Of a DNA stretch of 64,000 nucleotides, positions 1-8,109 are shown in pieces. The notes under the pieces were generated by a model. The model was not told the origin of the DNA. It worked only from the letters and a program-made list of their open reading frames with translations, and ran no database searches. The stretch is from Bacteroidota bacterium. Its GTDB lineage: Bacteria > Bacteroidota > Bacteroidia > Chitinophagales > Chitinophagaceae. Position numbers and translations under genes: made by a program. The stretch is taken from assembly GCA_018267575.1 (NCBI GenBank), contig JAFDYF010000083.1, positions 38,013-102,012 on the forward strand, in the 5' to 3' direction. Numbering within the stretch: position 1 is the stretch's first letter; the number at the start of each line of letters is the position of its first letter.

Positions 1-375
1 TTGGTTGATAAGATTATTGAACTGACCGACAAGCATATCGTGGGTATAAAAAATGTAACTTTCAACGAGCCTTTTTTTGTGGGCCATTTTCCAGGCAATC
101 CGGTTATGCCCGGTGTACTGCAAGTGGAAGCACTGGCACAAACAGGAGGCATTTTGGCAATCAATGCCATGCCTCCGGGAGAATATGACACTTATTTTTT
201 GAAAATTGACAACTGTAAGTTCAAACAAAAAGTGGTTCCCGGCGATACCATGATATTAAGAATGGAACTTTTATCGCCAACACGACGTGGCATTTGTGAA
301 ATGCGCGGTACGGTTTTCGTTGGCAATAAGATAGCCACTGAGGCTGATTTGGTGGCTCAGTTGGTAAAGCGTTGA
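1..375 (+). CDS. fabZ: 3-hydroxyacyl-ACP dehydratase domain, 3' end of a probable LpxC-FabZ fusion (cut by window edge)
   Basis: The 124 visible residues are a nearly complete FabZ hot-dog domain. The signature GHFPGNPVMPGV carries the catalytic His (visible residue 29) and the helix LQVEALAQ carries the catalytic Glu (residue 43). FabZ dehydrates 3-hydroxyacyl-ACP in fatty acid synthesis. The frame is open to the first base, so the real start lies outside the window. In Bacteroidota this domain is usually the C-terminal half of a bifunctional LpxC (lipid A deacetylase)-FabZ protein. The next gene being lpxA fits that, but the LpxC half is inferred, not seen. Confidence 0.9.
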   Translation: MVDKIIELTDKHIVGIKNVTFNEPFFVGHFPGNPVMPGVLQVEALAQTGGILAINAMPPGEYDTYFLKIDNCKFKQKVVPGDTMILRMELLSPTRRGICEMRGTVFVGNKIATEADLVAQLVKR

Positions 376-459
376 TAGATATTTACAAATTGTATTTAAA
401 CATTGATTTTCCTAAAAATGCAAAAGCCATTTGCGGAAACACAAAAAACAAACTGGTAC

Positions 460-1266
460 ATGATCCATCCACATACTTATATCCATCCTAACGCTAAATT
501 AGCAACCAATGTAAAGGTGGATCCCTTTTCCGTGATCCATCAAAATGTGGAAATTGGCAATGGCACTTGGATTGGTAGCAATGTAACCATTATGGAAGGC
601 GCCCGCATCGGGAAAAATTGTCGCATTTTTCCCGGGGCAGTTATTGCCGCCATTCCACAGGACCTGAAGTTTGAAGGGGAAGATTCCTTGGTAGAGATAG
701 GGGACAATACAACCATCCGTGAGTTTGTGACCATTAACCGGGGCACTAAAGACAGAGGTAAAACCAAGGTTGGTAAAAACTGTCTTATTATGGCCTATAG
801 CCATTTGGCACACGATTGCTTGATTGGCAACAACTGCATCATGAGCAACAATACGCAGGTGGCGGGTCATGTGGTAATGGGTGATTGGTGCATTTTGGGA
901 GGCATGTGCGCGGTGCATCAGTTTGTACAGATTGGCCAGCATTCTTTCGTGAGTGGCGGCTCATTGATCAGTAAAGATGTGCCACCTTATATAAAAGCAG
1001 GCCGGCAGCCACTGAGCTATTCTGGGGTGAATTCGGTTGGCTTAAAGCGCAGGGGCTTTGCTGTGGAGAAAATCAATCATATACTGGATATCTACCGCAT
1101 TTTGTATAATAAAGGGATGAACACTTCCCAGGCATTGGAATATCTGGAAGAAGAATTTCCCGCTACCGATGAGCGTGATGAAATTGTAACTTTTATCCGC
1201 GATAGTGGTAGAGGAATTATTAAACGCTACTCCAAAAACAATTCGGATGAAGATTACGCTGATTGA
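460..1266 (+). CDS. lpxA: UDP-N-acetylglucosamine O-acyltransferase LpxA
   Basis: First enzyme of lipid A synthesis; it moves a 3-hydroxyacyl chain from ACP to UDP-GlcNAc in the cytoplasm. The N-terminal two thirds is a left-handed beta-helix of hexapeptide repeats (IGNGTWIGSN, IGKNCRIFPG and similar). The catalytic His is in HLAHDC, about residue 118, and a helical C-terminal domain follows. I chose the ATG at 460 (MIHPHTYIHP), giving 268 residues close to the usual 262; the open frame extends back to a TTG at 403. It follows fabZ by 84 bases, and its 3' end overlaps the next gene by 20 bases, so the three are probably one operon. Confidence 0.95.
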   Translation: MIHPHTYIHPNAKLATNVKVDPFSVIHQNVEIGNGTWIGSNVTIMEGARIGKNCRIFPGAVIAAIPQDLKFEGEDSLVEIGDNTTIREFVTINRGTKDRGKTKVGKNCLIMAYSHLAHDCLIGNNCIMSNNTQVAGHVVMGDWCILGGMCAVHQFVQIGQHSFVSGGSLISKDVPPYIKAGRQPLSYSGVNSVGLKRRGFAVEKINHILDIYRILYNKGMNTSQALEYLEEEFPATDERDEIVTFIRDSGRGIIKRYSKNNSDEDYAD

Positions 1267-1894
1267 CGTCGGCAAACGTTTCAACCGCGACTGGATCTTT
1301 CGTCATATCAATTATGAATTTACGGATGGCAATAGCTATGCAATCATTGGTTCCAATGGTTCAGGTAAGTCTACCTTGCTACAGGTGATTGCAGGGGCAA
1401 TGGCAGAGAGTGAGGGAAAGGTGAGTTTCCAGTCTTCAGTCTCTAGTCAACAGCCCTCTACTCTCGACTCCCAACTCCCGACTGAAGACTTTTATACCCA
1501 AGTTTCCATTGCAGCCCCTTATATGGAGCTGATCGAAGAAATGTCACTTTCCGAATTCTTGGATTTCCATCAAATTTTCAAACCATTTCTCCCGGGCATG
1601 AATACGGCCAAGGCCATCGAAGAGTTGGGACTCGGCAAATCAGCAGCTAAGCATATCCGTTATTATTCCTCTGGAATGAAACAGCGGGTTAAATTGGCAC
1701 AAGCTTTTTTCTCTAATACACCCGTGTTATTGCTCGATGAGCCCTGCACCAATCTGGATCAGGAAGGGATTGATCTATATCATCGGTTGATCAAAGAGTA
1801 TTGCGTTAACCGCACCGTAATTGTGAGTTCCAATGATGAGCAGGAATATGGATTCTGCGAAAAGAGGGTAAATATTATGGAATATAAAAAGTAG
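1247..1894 (+). CDS. ABC transporter ATP-binding protein with an in-frame repeat insertion
   Basis: Cytoplasmic ABC ATPase of about 215 residues. Visible motifs are Walker A GSNGSGKST (residues 35-43), signature SSGMKQR and Walker B VLLLDEP. The start is the ATG at 1247 inside the end of lpxA; an earlier GTG-type start at 1205 would add residues read from lpxA. No permease is adjacent, so the substrate is unknown. Residues 62-81 (rich in Ser, Gln, Pro and Thr) are encoded exactly by a 60-bp inverted-repeat element at 1431-1490. They sit in the variable stretch after the first strands, between the Walker A helix and the Q-loop region, so the protein may tolerate them as a surface loop. Confidence 0.88.
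   Translation: MKITLIDVGKRFNRDWIFRHINYEFTDGNSYAIIGSNGSGKSTLLQVIAGAMAESEGKVSFQSSVSSQQPSTLDSQLPTEDFYTQVSIAAPYMELIEEMSLSEFLDFHQIFKPFLPGMNTAKAIEELGLGKSAAKHIRYYSSGMKQRVKLAQAFFSNTPVLLLDEPCTNLDQEGIDLYHRLIKEYCVNRTVIVSSNDEQEYGFCEKRVNIMEYKK
1431..1490 (+). repeat. 60-bp element with perfect 11-bp terminal inverted repeats, inside an ABC ATPase gene
   Basis: The left end AGTCTTCAGTC (1431-1441) is the exact reverse complement of the right end GACTGAAGACT (1480-1490). The core is made of words such as CTCGACTC and CAACTCCC. Sixty bases is 20 codons, so the reading frame is kept. Bases 1466-1490 match 21 of 25 bases with 21523-21547, beside the tig stop codon, which makes them members of one family. Confidence 0.8.
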
Positions 1895-2087
1895 GGAATT
1901 TTTTGTTTCGCACAAAGATTGCATATTGCCACTGATTCACTGATTTTTGATGATTTCTGATGTGCCTTTGTTCCTTATGTGGTTCAAAAAAAATTTCATT
2001 AGCATGTTGAACTCAAAAGCTGATTGCAAAAGGCATGCCGCCGGCCGAGCAACCCCAATTCCAAATTCCCAATTACATATCCTATAC
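1895..2087. repeat. Degenerate repeat-like spacer between the ABC ATPase and ald genes
   Basis: No credible gene lies here. The sequence has reiterated words: ACTGATTCACTGATT followed by TGATGATTTCTGATG at 1931-1961, and AATTCCAAATTCCCAATT at 2058-2075. The style is the same as that of the inverted-repeat elements elsewhere in the window. It lies between convergent genes and may be a decayed copy. The word structure is visible; the assignment to the family is inferred. Confidence 0.4.
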
Positions 2088-3302
2088 TCAGCGTTGGCTC
2101 GCTATCAGCAAATTCAGATCAGTGTATTTTAAATCAAAGCGCTGGCTCAAATGAAAATTGGTCAATGCCCCTTTGAAAAGATAGATACCGCTTCTCAGAT
2201 GCACTTTATGCCATACTAAATTTTCAAAGCCGCCTTCATCGCCCGCTTCCAATAATAATGGCATCAGTACATTGCTCACGGCCTGGGAAGCCGTTCTTGC
2301 AAAACCAGAAGGGATATTGGGCACACAATAATGGATCACACCATACTTAATAAAAATAGGATGCTCATGTGTGGTAATTTCCGAAGTCTCAAAACAACCG
2401 CCCCGATCAATACTCACGTCAATGATCACACTTCCAGAACGCATATTGCTCACCATTTCTTCCGATACCACTACGGGTGTTCTTCCCGTTTGCGAACTCA
2501 ATGCACCCACTGCCACTTCGCAGGTCTTTAGCTGTTTAGCTAGTATACGCGGTTCCATTACGGATGTCCACATCCGCTGACCGATATTGTTCTGAAGCCT
2601 TTTTAACTTATAAATACTGTTATCAAAAATTTTTACGGAAGCCCCCAATGCTAAAGCCGCCCTTGCAGCGAACTCCCCTACAATGCCTGCACCCAAAATA
2701 ATCACTTTGGTAGGTGGTATGCCGGAAATACCACCGAGCAATACCCCTTTACCGTGATTGGAGGATCCAAGATATTGACCTGCAATCAGCATTACTGCAC
2801 TGCCAGCAATCTCGCTCATGCTTCTTACAATGGGGTAGCTGCCGCTATCGTCTTTGAGATTTTCAAAAGAAATGCCTGTGATCCGTTTGTCCATCATCTT
2901 TTGCAAAAGCTCCGCCTTCATAGCGGATAGATGGATAGGTGAAATAATCACTTGGTTCAGTTGCAGCAGTGGCAAATCTTCATCCACTACGGGAGCACTT
3001 TTAACAAGTATCGGCGACTGGTATACTTCTGCCTTGTCGTAAACAATCCTGGCACCCGCCTCACTATAATCTTTATCACGATAATGGGTGGGTTCCCCGG
3101 CATTATGCTCGATCACCACATGATGCCCGTTGCTAACAAGAACACTCACTGCCTCGGGAGTAAGCGCAATGCGGTTTTCCTGAAAAGCCGTTTCCTTTGG
3201 TATCCCGATATGCAATTGCGCCCCTTTGGGCTTTACGTCTAATGTTTCTTCTAAAGTTTCGAAGCTGAAAGAAGGACTTATAAATGGTTTTTGCTGCGAC
3301 AT
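2088..3302 (-). CDS. ald: Alanine dehydrogenase (NAD-dependent)
   Basis: Catalyses reversible oxidative deamination of L-alanine to pyruvate and ammonium. The N-terminal domain begins at about residue 32 with HIGIPKETAFQENRIALTP, typical of the AlaDh/PNT family. LVKSAP and IHLSA carry the likely substrate-binding Lys and catalytic His. The Rossmann glycine motif GAGIVGEFAARAAL lies at about residues 205-218. The 404 residues include an extra leader of about 30 residues compared with the usual 370. It lies 80 bases downstream of tsaE on the same strand, probably cotranscribed. A saccharopine- or PntA-like relative is less likely. Confidence 0.88.
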   Translation of the reverse strand: MSQQKPFISPSFSFETLEETLDVKPKGAQLHIGIPKETAFQENRIALTPEAVSVLVSNGHHVVIEHNAGEPTHYRDKDYSEAGARIVYDKAEVYQSPILVKSAPVVDEDLPLLQLNQVIISPIHLSAMKAELLQKMMDKRITGISFENLKDDSGSYPIVRSMSEIAGSAVMLIAGQYLGSSNHGKGVLLGGISGIPPTKVIILGAGIVGEFAARAALALGASVKIFDNSIYKLKRLQNNIGQRMWTSVMEPRILAKQLKTCEVAVGALSSQTGRTPVVVSEEMVSNMRSGSVIIDVSIDRGGCFETSEITTHEHPIFIKYGVIHYCVPNIPSGFARTASQAVSNVLMPLLLEAGDEGGFENLVWHKVHLRSGIYLFKGALTNFHLSQRFDLKYTDLNLLIASQR

Positions 3303-3382
3303 ATCTCTTGCTTTCTATAATCTTTTTTGCAATCGTGATAAAAAGTAAATTACAATTTTAAATCGAATTCGGGGCATTAAAA

Positions 3383-3793
3383 TTATCCATTAAAAATCAA
3401 TTTACGGGTATCGGTATCAACCGCTTGTATGGTAATATGAAAGCTGTCCTCAGGGAAAATACCCGGTGCCCGCTCCGGCCATTCAACCAAACAAATTGCC
3501 CCTGAATAAAGACAATCTTCCACACCCGCCTGAATGGCTTCTTCCTCGTCCTTGAGCCTGTATAAATCGATATGGAAAATCTTTCCATCAGAATAAGCAT
3601 ACTCGTTAATAATCGAAAAAGTAGGGCTACTAACAGGGCTACTTACTTTTTTTTCATCGCACAATGCATGGATAAAAGTAGTTTTGCCCGCACCCATATT
3701 GCCATGAAAAGCCAGCACAGTGCGGTTCCCCCTTTTTTGCCAACAGACTTTTGCGGCTGCAGCAATTTGCTTTAGTTCAAAAACCATTTCCAT
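3383..3793 (-). CDS. tsaE: tRNA threonylcarbamoyladenosine biosynthesis ATPase TsaE
   Basis: P-loop ATPase that works with TsaB and TsaD to make the universal t6A37 modification of ANN-decoding tRNAs. Walker A is HGNMGAGKTTF (about residues 30-40); downstream are SSPTFSIINEY and the VEWPER motif typical of the family. The 136 residues match the usual length. A -7 box (TATATTTG at 3798-3805) ends 5 bases before the ATG at 3793, supporting this start and predicting a leaderless mRNA. Met3 at 3787 is the alternative start. First gene of a tsaE-ald unit. Confidence 0.92.
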   Translation of the reverse strand: MEMVFELKQIAAAAKVCWQKRGNRTVLAFHGNMGAGKTTFIHALCDEKKVSSPVSSPTFSIINEYAYSDGKIFHIDLYRLKDEEEAIQAGVEDCLYSGAICLVEWPERAPGIFPEDSFHITIQAVDTDTRKLIFNG

Positions 3794-3797
3794 GCTG

Positions 3798-3805
3798 CAA
3801 ATATA
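3798..3805 (-). promoter_or_regulatory. -7 box of the tsaE promoter, leaderless arrangement
   Basis: On the minus strand the sequence is TATATTTGC, a perfect TAnnTTTG. The G of the box is 5 bases from the A of the tsaE ATG, where transcription would be expected to start. No clear -33 TTTG is seen. Confidence 0.5.
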
Positions 3806-3911
3806 GTTGACCGTTTATAGAACCCGATAAAAGCAATACCCTAGTTTAATAAGTGTTGCTTATTTTGACCAACTATTACCTAATTAGGAAAAAGGATAAC
3901 GACAGGTTAAG

Positions 3912-3919
3912 TAAATTTG
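3912..3919 (+). promoter_or_regulatory. -7 box of the copA promoter
   Basis: TAAATTTG followed by C fits the Bacteroidota -7 consensus. The predicted leader to the copA ATG is about 78 nt and has a short hairpin (CTACA-CGA-TGTAG, 3927-3939) and a GGCAC/GTGCC pair (3939-3943 with 3969-3973). No good -33 element is visible. Confidence 0.45.
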
Positions 3920-4001
3920 CATATATCTACACGATGTAGGCACGATGCTATTTTGGGTTCATATTCTTGTGCCATCATCTTTCAACATAAATAATTTTTA
4001 A

Positions 4002-6125
4002 ATGGAAACCGTGAATTGGAAAGTAGAAGGCATGAGTTGTTCCAACTGCGCATTGACAGTAGGCAATTATTTAAAAAAAGAGGGCCTTCAAAATGTAAAG
4101 GTTAACCTCATTAGCGGCGATGTCAGTTTTGATGAGATTGAAAACCTCAAAAAGGGGTCAATCGTAAAAGGAATCGAGTCGCTGGGCTATCAGGTACAAA
4201 CCGGGGAGTCCACTACAACGGATAGGAATAAACACTTTTTAAAAAACCATTTACAGCGGTTTTTCTTCTGCCTCATTTTTACTGTCCCTTTGTTATTTCA
4301 CATGTTCGACCGATGGATACACATCCATTGGTTGATGAACCCATGGGTGCAACTTGCTTTATGCACACCGGTTTATATGGTGGGTATGGGTTTTTTCGGG
4401 AAAAGCGCTATCCATAGCATCCGGAATGGCATGCCCAATATGAATGTGTTGGTGGCGATTGGCGCCACGGCCGCTTTTGTGTATAGCCTCATTGGAACCA
4501 TTTTTAATCTGGGCGAAGGCTATTTGTTTTATGAATCGGCAGCAGCCATCATCTGCTTTATATTTTTTGGTAATTATATGGAAGACCTTTCCATCCAATC
4601 AACCCAAAGAGCGTTGAACAGTTTGTCGAAATCGCAAAAGTTGATGGCCAATATGATTGCTTTCGACGATCAGCACCAGGAAATTGTTTTTCCAGTGGAG
4701 AACACCCAACTGCGCAATGGCGATCTGTTATTGATCAAATCTGGTGAGCAAGTGCCTGCTGATTGCAAAATTTTGTGGGGCGATGCCAGTGTGGATGAAA
4801 GCATCCTTACTGGGGAAAGCCTACCGGTTGAAAAGCATGCCAAAGATATATTGGTCGGCGGCTCCTTACTAGCAGACGGCACGGTAAAAGCACAAGTAAC
4901 AGCCGCAGCGAATGATTCAGTACTCTCCAAAATTATTAATCTAGTAAAACAGGCACAGGGAGAAAAACCACCCGTTCAATTAATGGCTGATAAAATCAGT
5001 GCCATATTTGTTCCAGTAGTGCTGGTGATTGCGGCGATTACTTTTATAGGTAATTATATTTTCCTGCACCAACTCGCACCTTCGTTGATGCGCTCGATTG
5101 CGGTGTTGGTAATCGCTTGCCCTTGCGCCATGGGCTTGGCCACCCCTGCAGCAATTGCGGTGGGTTTGGGCCGAGCGGCCAAAAATGGCATTTTGTTCCG
5201 CAATGCGAAAAGCCTGGAGCTTTTTAAAAATATCACACAGGTTGTTTTTGATAAAACGGGCACATTGACCACGGGGCAGTTTACTGTAAAGGATTTCAAA
5301 ATAGTAGCGGCTAATTTGAGCGAAGATGAATTCAAGAGAATCGTTTTCTCGCTCGAAAAATATTCAAACCATCCAATCGCAAAAAGTATCACAAACGCAT
5401 GGAAAACGAAGGATGAGTTCCGCTGGAACAAAATAGAAGAACTAAAAGGGCTGGGGATGAAGGCAGTGGACAAGGATGGCAATACTTATGCGGCAGGTTC
5501 ATACAAAATTTCCCCTGACCGTATTTTTAATGATGACCATAATATCTATGTTACCAAAAACAACGTGTTAGTGGGATGGGTAGATGTGGGAGACGATATC
5601 AGGAAAGAAGCAGCTACAGTGATTGAATATTTTAAGCAAAAGAAAATCCGCACTATTTTATTGAGTGGTGACAAACAAGATAAATGCGCTCAGTTAGCAG
5701 CCAAGCTTGGTATGGATGAAGTGATTGCAGAACAAACCCCACAGCAAAAATTGGATATGGTTGAAAAGTTGAATAGTCAGTCCCCTACTGCCATGATTGG
5801 TGATGGCATCAATGATGCGCCAGCGCTGGCCAAGGCAACCATCGGCATTTCCATGAGCGATGCTTCGCATATTGCCATGCAAACCGCCGATGTGGTACTC
5901 ATGGATAATGGAATCAAAAACCTTCCCCTTGCATTGGGAGTGGGTAAGCATACATTTATTACAATCAAACAAAACTTGTTCTGGGCTTTCTTCTATAATA
6001 TCATTGCCATACCCATTGCTGCGCTGGGTTTTCTTTCACCAGTGATTGCAGCTTTGGCAATGGGTTTAAGCGATATTGTACTGGCTGCAAATTCAGTAAG
6101 GTTATTTGTAAAAAAGGTTGTCTAA
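4002..6125 (+). CDS. copA: P1B-type heavy-metal (copper) translocating ATPase
   Basis: Integral inner-membrane pump that exports monovalent copper or silver with ATP. One N-terminal HMA domain has the metal-binding CSNC (Cys13, Cys16). Then come membrane segments from about residue 85, the actuator motif LTGES, the transmembrane CPC at 373-375, the phosphorylation motif DKTGTLT (Asp417), the nucleotide-domain His-Pro (SNHP) and GDGINDAPAL. The 707 residues suit the family. The last membrane helix has MGLSD where copper pumps usually have M-x-x-S-S, so metal choice is not fully certain. No CueR- or CsoR-type regulator is adjacent. Confidence 0.9.
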   Translation: METVNWKVEGMSCSNCALTVGNYLKKEGLQNVKVNLISGDVSFDEIENLKKGSIVKGIESLGYQVQTGESTTTDRNKHFLKNHLQRFFFCLIFTVPLLFHMFDRWIHIHWLMNPWVQLALCTPVYMVGMGFFGKSAIHSIRNGMPNMNVLVAIGATAAFVYSLIGTIFNLGEGYLFYESAAAIICFIFFGNYMEDLSIQSTQRALNSLSKSQKLMANMIAFDDQHQEIVFPVENTQLRNGDLLLIKSGEQVPADCKILWGDASVDESILTGESLPVEKHAKDILVGGSLLADGTVKAQVTAAANDSVLSKIINLVKQAQGEKPPVQLMADKISAIFVPVVLVIAAITFIGNYIFLHQLAPSLMRSIAVLVIACPCAMGLATPAAIAVGLGRAAKNGILFRNAKSLELFKNITQVVFDKTGTLTTGQFTVKDFKIVAANLSEDEFKRIVFSLEKYSNHPIAKSITNAWKTKDEFRWNKIEELKGLGMKAVDKDGNTYAAGSYKISPDRIFNDDHNIYVTKNNVLVGWVDVGDDIRKEAATVIEYFKQKKIRTILLSGDKQDKCAQLAAKLGMDEVIAEQTPQQKLDMVEKLNSQSPTAMIGDGINDAPALAKATIGISMSDASHIAMQTADVVLMDNGIKNLPLALGVGKHTFITIKQNLFWAFFYNIIAIPIAALGFLSPVIAALAMGLSDIVLAANSVRLFVKKVV

Positions 6126-6160
6126 TTTAGATGATAGTTGATGGTTCATAGTTCAAGCGT
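6126..6160. repeat. Partial copy of the degenerate repeat family between copA and recQ
   Basis: GATAGTTGATGGTTCATAG at about 6132-6150 follows the copA TAA within a few bases. It uses the same words as the left arm of the tig-clpP element (GATAGTTCATGGTTGATAG at about 21475-21493). No matching right arm is visible, so this looks like a half copy. Confidence 0.4.
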
Positions 6161-6199
6161 AAATCCACATACAAGGATAGATGACCCATCCCATCAAGC

Positions 6200-8107
6200 A
6201 TGCAGAAATCACCGCTCGACATACTGAAACAATATTTCAATCATGATGCCTTCCGCCCATTGCAGGAAGAAATCATCCAAGCGGTATTGGAAAAAAATGA
6301 TGCGCTGGCCCTTTTGCCAACCGGAGGGGGAAAATCTTTATGTTTTCAAGTGCCCGCATTGGCTATGGAAGGCATGTGCCTTGTGATAAGCCCGTTGATT
6401 GCATTAATGAAAGATCAGGTAGAGCATCTGAGGAAAAAGGGGATCACGGCCTTTTCCATTTATTCGGGCATGAGCCGCAATGAGGTCATCCATACTTTAA
6501 GAACGGCAAGCGAAAGTAACTGTAAATTTTTGTACGTGTCGCCCGAGCGTTTAGAAACAAATCTTTTTAAAGAATATCTGCCTGCCTTCTATATCAATCT
6601 GATTGCGGTGGATGAAGCGCATTGCATCTCCCAATGGGGTTATGATTTTAGGCCACCTTATCTGCGGATTGCCGCATTACGTGAGGAACTGCCCGGAGTG
6701 CCCATACTCGCACTAACCGCATCGGCCACCAAAGAAGTGCAATTGGATATTTGTGAGAAACTAAAATTCAGGCAGCCTAAAATTTTCAAACAATCATTCG
6801 AACGCCCCAATCTTTCGTACAGTGTTTTTGAGGTAGAAATAAAAATCAATAAAATAAAAGAAATTTTGCAAAACGTTGCTGGCAGCAGCATCGTGTATTG
6901 CAAGAGCCGCCGAAACACCAAAGAAATCAGTGACCTACTCCGTATGTATAGTATCCAATCTGACTATTATCATGCAGGTCTTTCTAATGATGAAAGAAAT
7001 GCCAAGCAGGAAGCATGGAAAAAAAATGAATTGCGGGTAATCGTTTGCACCAATGCTTTTGGTATGGGCATTGACAAACCAGATGTTCGTACAGTTATCC
7101 ATGCAGACCTGACCGATTGTCTAGAAAACTATTATCAGGAAGCCGGCCGGGCCGGAAGGGATGGAAAGAAAGCCTATGCCGTTTTATTGTTCGACAAAAA
7201 AGAGATTATAAACTTGCGGTCTTTGCCTGACCAGCATTTTCCCCATTTGCAAGAAATCAGATTGGTATATCAATCCATCATGAACTATTTGCAGGTAGCT
7301 TCAGGAACTGGTGAAGGCAAGTATTACGATTTTGATATTGCCGATTTTATAAAAAAATTTAAACTGGACGGTCCCTTGGTAGTTCATGTATTAAGGGCAT
7401 TGGAACAGGAGGGATTGCTTTCTTTCAACGAACAGGTATTTATCCCTTCAAAAATGCAATTCACCACCAATAAAGAGATTTTGTATGATTTTGAAAAAAA
7501 CAATCCTGCACTGGAGCCCCTTATAAAAACCCTGCTTCGCACATATGCGGGAATCTTTGACCAGCTTGTGCCTATTCAAGAAAAGAATATCGCTTTTCTG
7601 ATGTACCAGAAACCGACTGAAACTGTAGAGAACCTCAAGCGCTTGCATGCTTTTGGCATCATACAATATGTGCCGCAGAAAGATAATCCCCAAATCTATT
7701 TCATGCAGAACAGGGTAAAGGCAGAAGATTTGCGTATTGATATGACTGGGTATAAAAAAAGAAAAGAACAATATCGCAAACGGATTGAGAACCTGATTGA
7801 ATATGTAGGATTGGATTTGCTTTGCCGCAGCCAGTTTATTGCCAACTATTTTTCTGATGCGGAAGCCAAGCCATGTGGGGTATGCGACAATTGCATAAAA
7901 CTGAAAAACATCCACCTGACCCAAGAAGAATTCGAGCAAATACAGCAGCGTATTCTCCATGCCATCGGCTCAGGCATTGTTGAACCAAAAGCATTATTGC
8001 AAGAGCTTGCAAGCACCAATAAACAAAAGCTCTGGAAAGTGATCAACCATTTACAAGCCGAAAATAAATTTACATTAGGGAAAGCCGGATTGGTCGAATT
8101 ACTTTGA
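6200..8107 (+). CDS. recQ: ATP-dependent DNA helicase RecQ
   Basis: 3'-5' DNA helicase of recombination and repair. Motifs in order: Walker A LLPTGGGKS (about residues 38-46), DEAH box VDEAHCISQWGYDFRP, motif VI YYQEAGRAGRDG, and a four-cysteine zinc site (C in LLCRSQF, then CGVCDNC). A short helical or winged-helix tail follows; the usual C-terminal HRDC domain is not evident in 635 residues. The ATG at 6200 starts 74 bases after copA. The gene ends 2 bases before the convergent HerA-like gene, with no hairpin terminator between. Confidence 0.93.
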   Translation: MQKSPLDILKQYFNHDAFRPLQEEIIQAVLEKNDALALLPTGGGKSLCFQVPALAMEGMCLVISPLIALMKDQVEHLRKKGITAFSIYSGMSRNEVIHTLRTASESNCKFLYVSPERLETNLFKEYLPAFYINLIAVDEAHCISQWGYDFRPPYLRIAALREELPGVPILALTASATKEVQLDICEKLKFRQPKIFKQSFERPNLSYSVFEVEIKINKIKEILQNVAGSSIVYCKSRRNTKEISDLLRMYSIQSDYYHAGLSNDERNAKQEAWKKNELRVIVCTNAFGMGIDKPDVRTVIHADLTDCLENYYQEAGRAGRDGKKAYAVLLFDKKEIINLRSLPDQHFPHLQEIRLVYQSIMNYLQVASGTGEGKYYDFDIADFIKKFKLDGPLVVHVLRALEQEGLLSFNEQVFIPSKMQFTTNKEILYDFEKNNPALEPLIKTLLRTYAGIFDQLVPIQEKNIAFLMYQKPTETVENLKRLHAFGIIQYVPQKDNPQIYFMQNRVKAEDLRIDMTGYKKRKEQYRKRIENLIEYVGLDLLCRSQFIANYFSDAEAKPCGVCDNCIKLKNIHLTQEEFEQIQQRILHAIGSGIVEPKALLQELASTNKQKLWKVINHLQAENKFTLGKAGLVELL

Positions 8108-8109
8108 AT

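Noticed and set aside
1947..2132. 61-residue plus-strand reading frame after the ABC ATPase gene
   Set aside because: It lies in the repeat-like spacer, its end is antisense to ald, and it has no recognisable features.
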